Shown piece after piece: positions 1 to 9,275 of a DNA stretch of 64,000 nucleotides (the first letter of the stretch is position 1; each line of letters begins with the position of its first letter). The notes below the pieces were generated by a model. It was not told the DNA's origin, did no database searches, and saw only the letters and a program-made list of their open reading frames with translations. The stretch covers positions 1 to 64,000 of the forward strand of contig CAVSIZ010000001.1 of the NCBI GenBank assembly GCA_963728125.1. The letters run 5' to 3'. Position numbers and translations under genes: made by a program. Source of the DNA: CAWDCV01 sp963728125. GTDB taxonomy: Bacteria; Actinomycetota; Actinomycetes; CAWDCV01.

Positions 1-1244
1 AGATCACGCCTGGCACCGATCTCGCGGCTCTGCTCGTGGCCGCGGTACCCGGTCTCGCCGACGGCGACATCCTGGTCGTCACGTCCAAGATCGTCAGCAA
101 GGCCGAGGGACGGGTCCTGTCCGGAGTGCCGCGCGACAAGGCGATCGAGGCGGAATCGGTACGGGTGGTGGCTCGCCGTGGCGACACCAGCATCGTCGAG
201 ACTCGTCACGGCTTCGTGCTCGCGGCGGCCGGCGTGGACGCCTCGAACACCCCGCCCGGAACCGTCGTGGTGCTCCCCGACGACGCGGATGCCTCTGCCC
301 GGAAACTGCGGGCCGCCCTGCGCAATCTGCTCGGTGTGACCGTCGGGGTTGTCGTCACGGACACCTTCGGTCGGCCGTGGCGGACGGGGCTTGTCGACGT
401 CGCGATCGGACTGGCCGGCATTGAGGCGATGGACGACTTGCGGGGAGAGACAGACACGTACGGCAACCGGCTGGAGATGACGGTCACGGCGGTGGCGGAT
501 GAGCTGGCGTCGGCGGGCGAGCTGGTCAAGGGCAAGCTCGCCGGAGTTCCTGTCGCGGTCATCCGCGGGCTCGGCGCGCTCGTATCGCAGGACGACGGCG
601 ACGGCGCACGGGCGTTGCTCCGTGCTCCGGCCGAGGACATGTTCCGCTTCGGGTCGCGCGACGTCGTCTTCGCGCGTCGTACCGTCCGTTCGTTCACCGG
701 CGAATCGGTCGATCCGGCCGCCGTCCGCCGCGCAGTCGCCGCCGCCGTGACCGCACCAGCGCCGCATCACACGACGCCATGGCGCTTCGTCATCGTCGAG
801 TCGGCGGACGTGCAGCAGCGGCTGCTCGACGCCATGCTCGACGCCTGGGTGGCGGATTTGCGCCGTGACGGCTTCAGCGAGGAGTCGATCGCGCGGCGGA
901 TTCGCCGCGGCGACGTCCTCCGCCACGCGCCGCTGATCGTGGTCCCCTGCCTGGTCGCCGACGGCGCGCACGACTATCCCGACGCGCGGCGATCCGCAGC
1001 GGAACAGGCGATGTTCCTCGTTGCGATGGGCGCCGGCGTGGAGAACCTGCTCGTTGCACTGGCCGTAGAAGGCCTCGGGTCGGCGTGGGTCTCGTCGACG
1101 CTGTTCTGCCAGGACGTCGTGCGCCGGGAGCTCGACCTGCCGGCTGACTGGGAGCCGATGGGCGCGGTCGCCGTCGGGCACGCCGCCGAGCCGCCGCGCG
1201 ACCGTCCCCCGCGCGACCCCGACGACTTCATCGTCCGCCGCTAG
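1..1244 (+). CDS. fbiB: Coenzyme F420-0:L-glutamate ligase FbiB, 5' partial
   Basis: Adds L-glutamate residues to F420-0 in the cytoplasm, the last stage of coenzyme F420 synthesis. The reading frame is open from base 3, before the first possible GTG at 36, so the N-terminus lies outside the window. The first ~220 residues carry CofE/FbiB-ligase features (VVTSKIVSKAEGR near the start, VTDTFGRPWR in the middle). From about residue 225 (ARRTVRSFTGE) a nitroreductase-like FMN domain follows, so this is the long two-domain FbiB of actinobacteria and not the short archaeal CofE. fbiA would be expected just upstream. An F420/PPOX-type protein at 44.7-45.1 kb is a possible F420 user. Confidence 0.93.
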   Translation, partial: ITPGTDLAALLVAAVPGLADGDILVVTSKIVSKAEGRVLSGVPRDKAIEAESVRVVARRGDTSIVETRHGFVLAAAGVDASNTPPGTVVVLPDDADASARKLRAALRNLLGVTVGVVVTDTFGRPWRTGLVDVAIGLAGIEAMDDLRGETDTYGNRLEMTVTAVADELASAGELVKGKLAGVPVAVIRGLGALVSQDDGDGARALLRAPAEDMFRFGSRDVVFARRTVRSFTGESVDPAAVRRAVAAAVTAPAPHHTTPWRFVIVESADVQQRLLDAMLDAWVADLRRDGFSEESIARRIRRGDVLRHAPLIVVPCLVADGAHDYPDARRSAAEQAMFLVAMGAGVENLLVALAVEGLGSAWVSSTLFCQDVVRRELDLPADWEPMGAVAVGHAAEPPRDRPPRDPDDFIVRR

Positions 1245-1257
1245 CGCCGTTCCTGAG

Positions 1258-2187
1258 TTACATCGCGCGGAAGTCGTGCGGCGCGTACTTCGGCCCGTAC
1301 CGCGGCGCCGTGATGCCAGCCAGCTCGACGAGGCGCACCACCCGGTAGCGGTGTCCGCGCCAGGGCTCGAGTACCTCGAGGAAGCGGGCGTCGTCGGCAC
1401 GCGGCTCGCCGGTCAGGGCGTACACGATCTGACTCGGCTGGTGAAAGTCGCCCACCGACACGGCGTCGGCGCATCCGTGAGCGCGCTGCATCACCTCAGC
1501 CGCCGTCCACGCGCCGACGCCGGGAACGGCACGCAGGCGTCGGTCCGCTGCCTCATCGTCGAGATCGAGGCTCTCCTCGAGTCGATCGGCCGCGCTGACG
1601 GCCGCGAGGATCGTTCGCGACCGCTTGCCGTCGACGCCGGCGCGATGCCAGTCCCAGGAGGGAATGGCCGCCCACGTGTCAGCCGTCGGGAAGATCCGCA
1701 TGCCCGCCGGCGCCGGCCCGGGAGCGGGCTCGGCGTACCACCGCAGCAGCGTCGCCCACGACTGGCGGGCTTGCATGCCGGTGACCTTCTGCTCGAGAAC
1801 CGCGGGCACCAGTGCCTCCAGGACCCTGCCGCTACGCGGCACCCGCCAACCCCGATGGAGCCGGGCGAGATCGCGAAGGAGCGGGTGTCCGGGAACGAAT
1901 CCGCTCGCGTCGTCGTCGGCACCGAGTGAGGCGGGAAAGGTCTCGAGTAGCCAGTCGGCGCCCGGCCCCCACGCGGTCGCGTGGATCGTGGCGCTCGCAG
2001 GCTGCGCGACGATCCGGATCGTGCCGGCGCCCTCGGGCGTCCGGGAGGTCCGCCACACCGCGCCGTCGCGACCGCGGCGGTAGGTGGGGTCGGCCCGGCC
2101 TCGCCACAGCGACCCGAGCGTCGTCGACACGGAGACCGGACGACCCGGACTCCACGTCCGGCTTCGTTCGGTTCCCGTTTCGGACAC
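1258..2187 (-). CDS. AlkA-like 3-methyladenine DNA glycosylase (HhH-GPD)
   Basis: Predicted base-excision repair glycosylase that removes alkylated bases. About 309 aa. The C-terminal half has a helix-hairpin-helix (VPGVGAWTAAEVMQ) followed by VGDFH, whose Asp is the expected catalytic residue of the HhH-GPD superfamily. An N-terminal beta-rich half is consistent with AlkA-like proteins. The frame stays open to 2295, but that would run into the divergent gene at 2271. I place the start at GTG 2187 (VSETGTERS), which leaves 83 bp for two divergent promoters; a second GTG about 20 codons further in is also possible. It ends 13 bp from fbiB, tail to tail. Confidence 0.75.
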   Translation of the reverse strand: MSETGTERSRTWSPGRPVSVSTTLGSLWRGRADPTYRRGRDGAVWRTSRTPEGAGTIRIVAQPASATIHATAWGPGADWLLETFPASLGADDDASGFVPGHPLLRDLARLHRGWRVPRSGRVLEALVPAVLEQKVTGMQARQSWATLLRWYAEPAPGPAPAGMRIFPTADTWAAIPSWDWHRAGVDGKRSRTILAAVSAADRLEESLDLDDEAADRRLRAVPGVGAWTAAEVMQRAHGCADAVSVGDFHQPSQIVYALTGEPRADDARFLEVLEPWRGHRYRVVRLVELAGITAPRYGPKYAPHDFRAM

Positions 2188-2270
2188 GAGATCAGTGTGC
2201 GGCACGGCTTTCGTACACTCGCGGCACACGCAGACACAGAAGTAGACGAGAAAGCACGAGAAGAGCACCC

Positions 2271-2997
2271 GTGGCAACGAAGTCGAACAAGACACAGGTC
2301 AAGGACCGCAAGGCCCGCGTCGAGGAGATGCGCCGGCAGCAGAAGGCGCAGGAGCGGCGCAAGAACGTCCTGTTCATCGGCATCGCGGGGGTGGTCGCCG
2401 TGGCGATCATCTTGGCCGCCGGCATCCCGACGTTCCTCGACTACCTCAACGACCCGGCCCGGCAGGAGGCGTCAAGCTTCGGCGTATCGGCGGCAGCCGC
2501 CTCCTGTGACGCAGTCGTCAGCGAGGAAGGCAGCGGGGTCGGCACGCACGTCGGACCCGGCACCGACTCCCCCGACACCACGCGGGTGGAGTACGCCACG
2601 GTGCCGCCCACCTCGGGCCAGCACTACGCGTTCCCGGCCGCCTTCTCGCGCAAGTTCTACACCGCCGACGACCGCCCGCCGATGGAGCAACTCGTCCACA
2701 ACCTCGAGCACGGTTACACCGTCGTCTGGTACGACGACACCATCGAGGGCGAGCAGCTCGACGCGCTGCAGGACCTGTCGAAGAAGATCTCCTCGCTCGA
2801 CGGCAGCGAGAAGTTCATCGTCTCGGCCTGGGACGCCTCCTACGGCGACTTCCCCGAGGGCAAGCACGTCGCGCTTCTCGCACTGGGGCGCCGAGCAGGG
2901 TCACCGCCAGCTCTGCGGTGAGGTCAGCGGCGAGGCCATCGAGGCCTTCGTCACGACCTACCCGTCGACCGATTCCCCTGAGCCGAACGGCGCCTGA
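2271..2997 (+). CDS. DUF3105 membrane-anchored protein, one frameshift
   Basis: Function unknown. Starts at GTG 2271 with a Lys/Arg-rich cytoplasmic head, then one transmembrane helix (VLFIGIAGVVAVAIILAAGI) and an extracellular DUF3105 domain. Family signatures are visible: PPTSGQHY and QLVHNLEHGYTVVWY. The frame is lost near 2878: the first frame runs to a stop at 2921, while the expected ending (SHWGAEQG, QLCGEVSGEAIEAF, TDSPEPNGA) is in another frame and stops at 2997. Dropping one T near 2878 restores VALSHWGAEQG, so a +1 error or mutation is likely. A TACACT box at 2214-2219 may be its -10 element. Confidence 0.8.
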
Positions 2998-3097
2998 GCT
3001 ACCTACTCACGCTGCGGCGCCGCAGGTTTGGCCGCTCATTGGGCTGGTGCTCATGCGCTAGTGTGACGGCCCGTCCCCCCGAAGACGGAGTTTCTGC

Positions 3098-4076
3098 ATG
3101 GTGTCCGCGCGTGACCTTGCCGCTCGTCTCCTCCCTCCGCTCGGCCGATTACGGGCACAGCGGGACGCCTTTGCTGCTCGAGCAGACGCGCTCGCAGCTG
3201 AGCGCGATCAACTCGCTGCCGAGCTGAGCGAGGCGGAGGGATGGGGTGGCGGTCCGCGCCTCTTCCCGCCCGGTCACTTCTACTCGCCGATCCCCGATCT
3301 CGACGAGGTTCGGCGTCGCGAGGACCGCGATCTTCCGGGCGCCCGAGAACATCAGCGGTATCGATCTACGCATCGACGCGCAACTAGCGTTGGTGGACTC
3401 GCTCAGGCAGACCTGGGCAGAGTGGCCTTACTACGGCCCCCAACAGCGGGGCGCCCGCTACCAGCCGGACAACGACTACTTCGGCCACGTCGACGCCCTT
3501 CTGCTTTTCGGACTGCTGTGCTCCCTGCGACCGAAGCGGTACGTCGAGGTGGGATCGGGCTGGAGCTCAGCGCTCGTGCTCGATACCCGCGATCGTGTCC
3601 TCGATGGCCTTGATGCCACCTTCATCGAGCCTTATCCCGAGCGATTGAACTCGCTCTTGCAAGTCGGGGACTCAGCGGGAACGACGATCCTCGAAAGTCC
3701 GGTGCAGGAAGTCGATCTCAGCCCGTTCGAGCAACTGGAACCGGGCGATGTCCTCTTCATTGACTCCACGCATGTGAGCAAGGTCGGCAGCGATGTCAAT
3801 CATCTGTTCTTCGACGTCCTTCCGCGCGTGGCCCCAGGGGTCTGGATCCATGTCCATGACATCCGCTACCCGTTCGAGTACTCACCGGAGTGGGTCTACG
3901 AGGGACGCGCCTGGAACGAGGCGTATCTGCTGCGCGCTCTGCTGACGGAGAGCCCGGCCTGGAGCATCGAGGTGTGGGCGTCGTGCCTACAGACGCTGCG
4001 CGCCGAGAAGTTCCGGCAACTGCTGCCCGCCCAGGCCACCATCGACGGTGCGAGCATCTGGTTGAGGCATCAGTGA
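3098..4076 (+). CDS. Class I SAM methyltransferase with coiled-coil head, one frameshift
   Basis: Predicted SAM-dependent methyltransferase (Methyltransf_24-like) in the glycan locus. From ATG 3098 (ACGGAG ribosome site at 3085-3090) an N-terminal Ala/Leu/Glu-rich coiled coil of ~45 residues is read. The core follows: SAM motif I YVEVGSGWSSA, then PGDVLFIDSTHVSK and WIHVHDI. The head and core lie in different frames, joined near 3330 after EVRRRED; removing one base there gives a continuous ~325-aa protein. It overlaps the next gene by 4 bp (GTGA), so the two are probably translationally coupled. The acceptor is unknown but is likely a sugar, given the surroundings. Confidence 0.72.
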
Positions 4077-5353
4077 ACGAGCGATTGCGCCGGCTGGGAG
4101 CGCGCCTGCTGGGCCGGTTCACTGTTCCTGTCTCCGAGGATCCTGAGGGCTTTCTGCGCCACGTGTATTGGCAGCTGCTCGGACGAGCCCCCGACGCCGA
4201 AGGGATGACCGCCTACGCACACGAGCTGAGCGCTGGCCGGTCACCGCTCGACATCGTGCTCGAGGTGGCACGCTCACCTGAGGCAGCCAAGTACGCGGCT
4301 CATCGCACCCGCCTGTCGGTCGACGAGCGTTCGGACGACGCCTTCCTTGAAGACGTCTATCGTGACGTCCTCGGCCGCGAGATCGATGAGCCCGGGCGGC
4401 ACTGGATGCGCGGGCTAGCAGCGTCTGGTACGCCTCGGCAAGCGCTCGTCACGATGGTGGCGCTATCCGAGGAATCGCTGAATCGGCAGTGGGCGCAGCG
4501 CATCCACATTCAGGATCTGCGCGAGCTCCGTCCGGAGGCGTTCCGATCGGCTCCGGGACCCGATGGGAGCAACGTCGACGTCTTTCGAGCGGAGACGGAT
4601 TCGGACTTCGACTGGCTCGAACGCTCGATTCTCGATTACGGCTACTACGAGAAACCTGGCATCTGGTCCCTCGAGCTGGACGACGACAAGCGCCGGATGG
4701 CACGCCTGCTGTCCGCGTTTCGCCCGCAGCGGGCTCTCGAGATCGGGTGCTCAAGTGGTGCCGTCGTCCAGCTACTGAACGAGAACGGGTTTCACACCGA
4801 AGGCCTGGAAATCAGCAACATGGCCATCGCCCGCGCCCATCCGAGCATCCGAAATCGCATCACCCAGGGCGACTTGCTCGACGTCACCTTTCCAGACAGC
4901 TTCGACCTGGTCTTCGGCCTTGACGTCTTCGAGCACCTCAACCCGAACCGTTTTCACCTGTACGTCAAGAAGCTGACGGAGACCGTTGCGCCGGGTGGTT
5001 TCCTCTTCATCAACTCTCCCGCCTTTGGCGAGGACGTCGTCTGGGGCAACGTTTTCCCGATCTACGTGCAGAGTTGGCAACAGGACGTGGCCGCCGGCCG
5101 ACCGTTTCGCGATCTGCACGTCGACGACGAGGGCTACCCACACCATGGTCACCTGATCTGGGCCTCGCCTCAGTGGTGGACCGAGCAGTTCACTGCCGGC
5201 GGCTTCGTCCGCGAGGTCGAGATCGAGAAAGCGCTGCATCGGGTTTACGACGCCGACTTCGAGCGAGAGGCGCTGGCACGAAAGGCGTTCTTCGTCTTTT
5301 CTCTGCAGGCGTCACCGCAGCGAGTCGAAGACGTCATCCGACGCATCGGCTGA
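4073..5353 (+). CDS. Methyltransferase with two N-terminal DUF4214 repeats
   Basis: About 426 aa from GTG 4073. Residues ~18-65 and ~80-130 form two DUF4214-type repeats (FLRHVYWQLLGRAPDAEGM and FLEDVYRDVLGREIDEPG), modules often found in surface-glycan and secreted proteins. From ~205 a methyltransferase domain follows: ALEIGCSSGAVVQLL (motif I), FDLVFGLDVFEHL and APGGFLFINSP. Its substrate is probably a polysaccharide end or a lipid-linked sugar. The DUF4214 pair may anchor the enzyme to partner proteins or glycan; that is inference. It forms an operon with the preceding methyltransferase. Confidence 0.8.
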   Translation: MNERLRRLGARLLGRFTVPVSEDPEGFLRHVYWQLLGRAPDAEGMTAYAHELSAGRSPLDIVLEVARSPEAAKYAAHRTRLSVDERSDDAFLEDVYRDVLGREIDEPGRHWMRGLAASGTPRQALVTMVALSEESLNRQWAQRIHIQDLRELRPEAFRSAPGPDGSNVDVFRAETDSDFDWLERSILDYGYYEKPGIWSLELDDDKRRMARLLSAFRPQRALEIGCSSGAVVQLLNENGFHTEGLEISNMAIARAHPSIRNRITQGDLLDVTFPDSFDLVFGLDVFEHLNPNRFHLYVKKLTETVAPGGFLFINSPAFGEDVVWGNVFPIYVQSWQQDVAAGRPFRDLHVDDEGYPHHGHLIWASPQWWTEQFTAGGFVREVEIEKALHRVYDADFEREALARKAFFVFSLQASPQRVEDVIRRIG

Positions 5354-5395
5354 GCCACCGCGACCGGTCAGGGCACGACCTCGTGAGTCGGGTCC

Positions 5396-6601
5396 TTACG
5401 TCTTCTGAATGACGAAAACTCGCCGGACCCAGTCCGTGCCGGGATCACCGATCTTGCCCCAGTCGAACACTTCGACGAGCTTGGCTCCCTCAGCTTCGAT
5501 CCAGGAGGTCATGGTCGACTCGCGAACCCCGTACATCTCCATGATGGGCTGCTCTTCGACTATGGGAGCGGAAAGCGCGCTCCTCAGGCGAGTCTTGACC
5601 GCAAGCGGCAGTTTCCGGGCTATCGATCTCGGGACTCGCGAACCGATCATGGCCGCCGTCCGATGAAGGCGACGACGCCCAGCAATCTCGATGGGGAGTT
5701 GTGCCGAGAGTGAGCCGCGGTCTGCAAACCAGCTGCACCCCTCCTGCACGAGATCGACCTCGAGCACATAGCTACCGGCCCGCTCCGGCACCCTGATCTC
5801 CAGTTCAGTCACCAAGGCGTCCCCGGGCGCCAGATCGCGCGGTAGTGTGGCTCGGCCGTCATCGGCGACCAGGAGCAACCCCGAGCGGTCTCTCCACCGG
5901 TTCGCCAGGCTGACCATGAACCATCCCCGTGTGCCGGCGGCCCGCCATGTCGCGTCGCTCTCGTTGACCACCACAACCGTTGCCATTGCGCGGTGGCCTG
6001 CTGTCAGTTCACCAACTCGTGCGATCCCAAGCCGAGCACGATGTCCTCCCTCCTCAAGACAAGAGTCCGCTGTCTCCCCGTGCTCGAGAACACGTGGCTC
6101 CGTCGTCATCTGAATGACGGCGACACCACCAGGCGCAAGTACCCGCACGAATTCCCGGACATAGCGTTCGCTGTAACGCGGCTCCATGTGCTGCAGCACA
6201 TGTGCGGTGTAGATGAAGTCAAACGTTCCCGTTGGGAACATTGACAGACTGTCGTCTTCGACGAGGTGAAAAGCCATCTGGGAATCGTCGCCAAAGCGAC
6301 GCCGGGCCTCGGCCACCATTGATGGCGCAATATCAACGCCATCAACATGCTTGAAATGATGTGCCAGCGCGGCTGTGAGGCGACCAACCCCACAGCCAAA
6401 GTCCAAGGCGCGTTCAGGTGCGATGGCCAGCTGAAGTCGATTTAGCTCAGAGAAGATGGAGTCGGTCTCCAGGATTCCTGTCTGGAAGAACTCGGCCTCA
6501 TCCCACGCACCGAAGCGCCGTTCAGGTGCGCTCAGTATCGACCACAGCGGGTCAGTCGAGCCCCAGCGGTCCCAGTGTGAGCGCAATGAGGTTAGGTCCA
6601 C
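5396..6601 (-). CDS. Methyltransferase interrupted by an Ig-like domain
   Basis: 401 aa, GTG start overlapping the end of the upstream glycosyltransferase. The N-terminal part is a class I methyltransferase (ALDFGCGVGRLTAALA; FDFIYTAHVLQHM; LAPGGVAVIQM). At about residues 190-300 a beta-sandwich-like stretch is inserted, with the pattern of NBR1/Wzt-type Ig domains (NESDATW, LPRDLAPGDAL, YVLEVDLVQEG). The last ~50 residues (MYGVRESTMTSWIEAEG, VRRVFVIQKT) look like the final strands of the methyltransferase. The insert may bind the glycan being modified. Coupled by overlap to the GT4 gene at 6592-8046. Confidence 0.78.
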   Translation of the reverse strand: MDLTSLRSHWDRWGSTDPLWSILSAPERRFGAWDEAEFFQTGILETDSIFSELNRLQLAIAPERALDFGCGVGRLTAALAHHFKHVDGVDIAPSMVAEARRRFGDDSQMAFHLVEDDSLSMFPTGTFDFIYTAHVLQHMEPRYSERYVREFVRVLAPGGVAVIQMTTEPRVLEHGETADSCLEEGGHRARLGIARVGELTAGHRAMATVVVVNESDATWRAAGTRGWFMVSLANRWRDRSGLLLVADDGRATLPRDLAPGDALVTELEIRVPERAGSYVLEVDLVQEGCSWFADRGSLSAQLPIEIAGRRRLHRTAAMIGSRVPRSIARKLPLAVKTRLRSALSAPIVEEQPIMEMYGVRESTMTSWIEAEGAKLVEVFDWGKIGDPGTDWVRRVFVIQKT

Positions 6602-8046
6602 CCGGTATCTCCTGTCAGTTCCGTCGATTGTCTTGCGGCGCGCAACTGGACGGCAGTTCGACGAGGCGCGGAGCGTGCGGCTGCGTCCAAGTTGACCGAG
6701 GGGGCTACCTGCTGATCCATCGCGTCCAAGGCTTCGATTGTGGATTGTCGTAACGCGTTGACCTGGCGGTAGACCGGCTCCACCATCCAGCCCACCAATC
6801 GCCCCACCACGCGTTTCGCCGTTGTGGCACCGGGCCGGTGGGAGAGTGCCCCCGCCGGAGTCAGCGGATGCAAAGCGCGCACAGGGGCGCTCGCGGCGCC
6901 GGGGCCGCCCAAAGATCGGGGTACGGGTCCCGTCGAGACAGGACCGCCGCGACGCTGCGAGGCTCTGGCCTCGACGACGGCTTGCACGTCATGCATGAGG
7001 TCAGGCCCCTCGATCGGCCACGCGGGGCCTCCATTCACAGCAGCTCCCATGCGCTGGAGCAATGCGTCGCGCAGCGCCGTGTCGCCACTAACGATTACGA
7101 CGTCGTCTCGCCCGGCGACCTGATGTCGGAGACCACCGACGTTCGTCACGATCACGGGGACGTCGTAGAGATGCGCACGCTCCAGGACACCAGACGACCA
7201 GATGTGGCGATAGGGAAGGACGAGGGCATCGGCCGCGACGAGCCACCGGTCGAACATCTCGTCGGACACGAATCCCTCGACAAGATGTGCTCCCGGCGTC
7301 TGGTCGACGAGATCCCGCAGGTCGTCGAGGTACGCGATGTACGCCGCGTCCTCGAGGCGTACTGAGCCCACGATGTACAACACGGCACCCAACCCGTCGA
7401 GGCCGCGAAAGGCGCGAACCGCTCGATCAAAGCCTTTGTGTGGCTGGATGAAGCCGATGGACAGGAACACCGTCGCTTCTGCATCGATGTCAAGAGAAAC
7501 TCGGGCCGAGCTTCGGTTGTGCTGCGTGTAACGGATGAAGGATCGGCCGTGACTCAGCAGGACCACGCGACTCGGATCGACGCCAAAGGCGTGTAGGAAC
7601 TGATCCCGCTCGTCCTCGGTGTGCAGTCGGATCCGGTTGGGCGACCGCCACAGCAGCCGCATCGCTCGCGCAACAGCGGTAGTCCCCGCCCCGCTGTGGT
7701 AGTCCACCTCGTGGACGACGACTTCGACGTCGCGAGCAAGACGAAACGCCGCGGCGAGAGTAAGCGCGCTGGCCACTCGTTGCCCGTCGGTGAAGGTCAC
7801 GGGAAAGAAGAAGTCGGGATGGAACTGGACGATGACCTTGTCGTAACTCCGTACCCGCTTGCCCAGAGCTGCCGCCCCACGGGACCCGCGCAGGTCGAGA
7901 TGATGGTGGGCGGCGGACGGGTACGGCGAAAGGACCTCGACGTCATGCCCATCTTTGCGAAGGGCGGCGACATCTTGTACCGCATAGGCGGCAATGCCGT
8001 CGCGCACGGGTGGGTACGGAGTGACGTAAAGGATTCGCATCCTCAT
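6592..8046 (-). CDS. GT4-family glycosyltransferase
   Basis: About 484 aa. Starts MRMRILYVTPYPPVRDGIA, a typical GT-B donor/acceptor N-terminus, and has the GT4 middle and C-terminal motifs FLSIGFIQPHKGF, HLVEGFVSDEMFDRW and LPYRHIWSSGVLERA. The final ~110 residues beyond the GT-B fold are low-complexity and basic, perhaps a membrane-interaction tail. ATG 8046 overlaps the stop of the preceding glycosyltransferase by 4 bp (ATGA); a longer frame to 8100 exists but is less likely. The transferred sugar cannot be read from the sequence. Confidence 0.85.
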   Translation of the reverse strand: MRMRILYVTPYPPVRDGIAAYAVQDVAALRKDGHDVEVLSPYPSAAHHHLDLRGSRGAAALGKRVRSYDKVIVQFHPDFFFPVTFTDGQRVASALTLAAAFRLARDVEVVVHEVDYHSGAGTTAVARAMRLLWRSPNRIRLHTEDERDQFLHAFGVDPSRVVLLSHGRSFIRYTQHNRSSARVSLDIDAEATVFLSIGFIQPHKGFDRAVRAFRGLDGLGAVLYIVGSVRLEDAAYIAYLDDLRDLVDQTPGAHLVEGFVSDEMFDRWLVAADALVLPYRHIWSSGVLERAHLYDVPVIVTNVGGLRHQVAGRDDVVIVSGDTALRDALLQRMGAAVNGGPAWPIEGPDLMHDVQAVVEARASQRRGGPVSTGPVPRSLGGPGAASAPVRALHPLTPAGALSHRPGATTAKRVVGRLVGWMVEPVYRQVNALRQSTIEALDAMDQQVAPSVNLDAAARSAPRRTAVQLRAARQSTELTGDTGWT

Positions 8047-9238
8047 GCCTTCGTCCACGCTGCGATTCGTTCCTCGACGCGATCCAGTACGCCGGGCCAT
8101 TGGTAGTTCTCGAGGACATAGGAACGGCCACGCCGTCCCAGCGCGTCCGCTGTGTCGGGCGCCTCAGCCACGAACGCGAGACATTCCTCAAGCTCATCAA
8201 GATCGGAGTAGAGCAGGCCAGCACCGGAACGCTCGCAGTGCCAGGCCACTACATCGGAACCGCGATTGGCGATCACCGGGGTGCCCGCAAGCCACGCCTC
8301 CATCACTGTGCGAGAGAAAGCCTCGTAGCGCGATGTCTGCACGTACGCCGAAGCCGCGGCGAATGCGGAGTCCCGTTCACGGTCGGCGAGAAAGCCAAGA
8401 TCGATGACGCGATCGGCGATGTCGGCCGGGGGCTTGACGTCGCCCACTCCGATGGTCACCAGTGAGAAAGGAAGGGCGCGACGTTGAACGACGTGCGCGA
8501 ATGCCTCGAGGAACTCCTCCCACCCCTTCGCTCCCTCGCGCCGTCCGGCGTAGAGCACGAAGGGCTGCTGCAAGTCATAACGCTTGCAGAAGGCGTCGAC
8601 GTCGTAGGATTCCGGCACTTCCACGCCGCAGCCAACGACCTCGTGCGGGGCCAGTCCACGAGGGACGAGCCGGTGGCGCAAGCTGGTGTTCTGGTTCGGT
8701 CTGGAGAAACATGCCCGCGATCCCGGTCAGGACCGGCTGGAAGACGTCGAGGTATGCGTAGGGCTCGTCGTGCAGGCACGCCCACAGCAAGCTGCGGCCG
8801 GGGTCGATCTGCGAGCAGGCGAAGGCCGGCCAGAACGGGTAGGGGCCGAACACGATTGCACGGTAATCCTGGCTGCGGTCCAGCAGGTGATGGAACAGGC
8901 CCGGGACTACGCACCCCGCCGTTCATCCAGCGCTGTTGCAGATCGATTGGCAGCCGCTCGCCGGCGAGGATCTGCTGCTCGAGCCAGTCACGCTGCGAGC
9001 CGGGCGTGAGCACGGTCTCGAAACGGCGCACGGTGAGACCGTTCTCCATCGTCGTGCCGGGTGCCAGGTCGTTGCGCCATGTGTAGTGGTCGAGCGCCGT
9101 GCTGGTGAGGATCTCCACGTCCCAGCCTCGATCGGCGAGGCCCGTGCCATGTGCCGAGCACGATCTCGGCACCACCCGCGATGCCCAGAGCCGAAGCGCG
9201 CAGGCGCGAATGCGAGACGTGCCTGTCCTGTCGACCAC
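8043..9238 (-). pseudogene. GT4-family glycosyltransferase, several frameshifts
   Basis: Reassembled from at least three frames: GGAEIVLG near 9170; a stretch ending GWDVEILTSTALDHYTWRND and QQRWMNGGV (to ~8900); FGPYPFWPAFACSQIDPGRS to ~8700; and a C-terminal half with FVLYAGRREGAKGWEEFLEAF and SRYEAFSRTVMEAWLAGTP. The content is an ordinary GT4 enzyme of ~400 aa. The shifts fall near 9190, 9140, 8900 and 8690. Conserved motifs survive intact between the breaks, which argues for sequence error over long decay. The start near GTG 9238 is approximate. Confidence 0.6.
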
Positions 9239-9275
9239 CGTGCGGCCGCCTTCTCCCTGCTCTGTCTCCAGCCGG

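Noticed and set aside
206..697. Long open frames antisense to fbiB and similar opposite-strand frames throughout
   Set aside because: They are Ser/Arg/Pro-rich mirror frames expected in about 68 percent GC coding DNA and lack domains or ribosome sites.
1812..2270. N-terminal extension of the DUF3105 frame to 1812
   Set aside because: The added ~150 residues are Arg-rich antisense of the DNA glycosylase gene; the family begins at GTG 2271.
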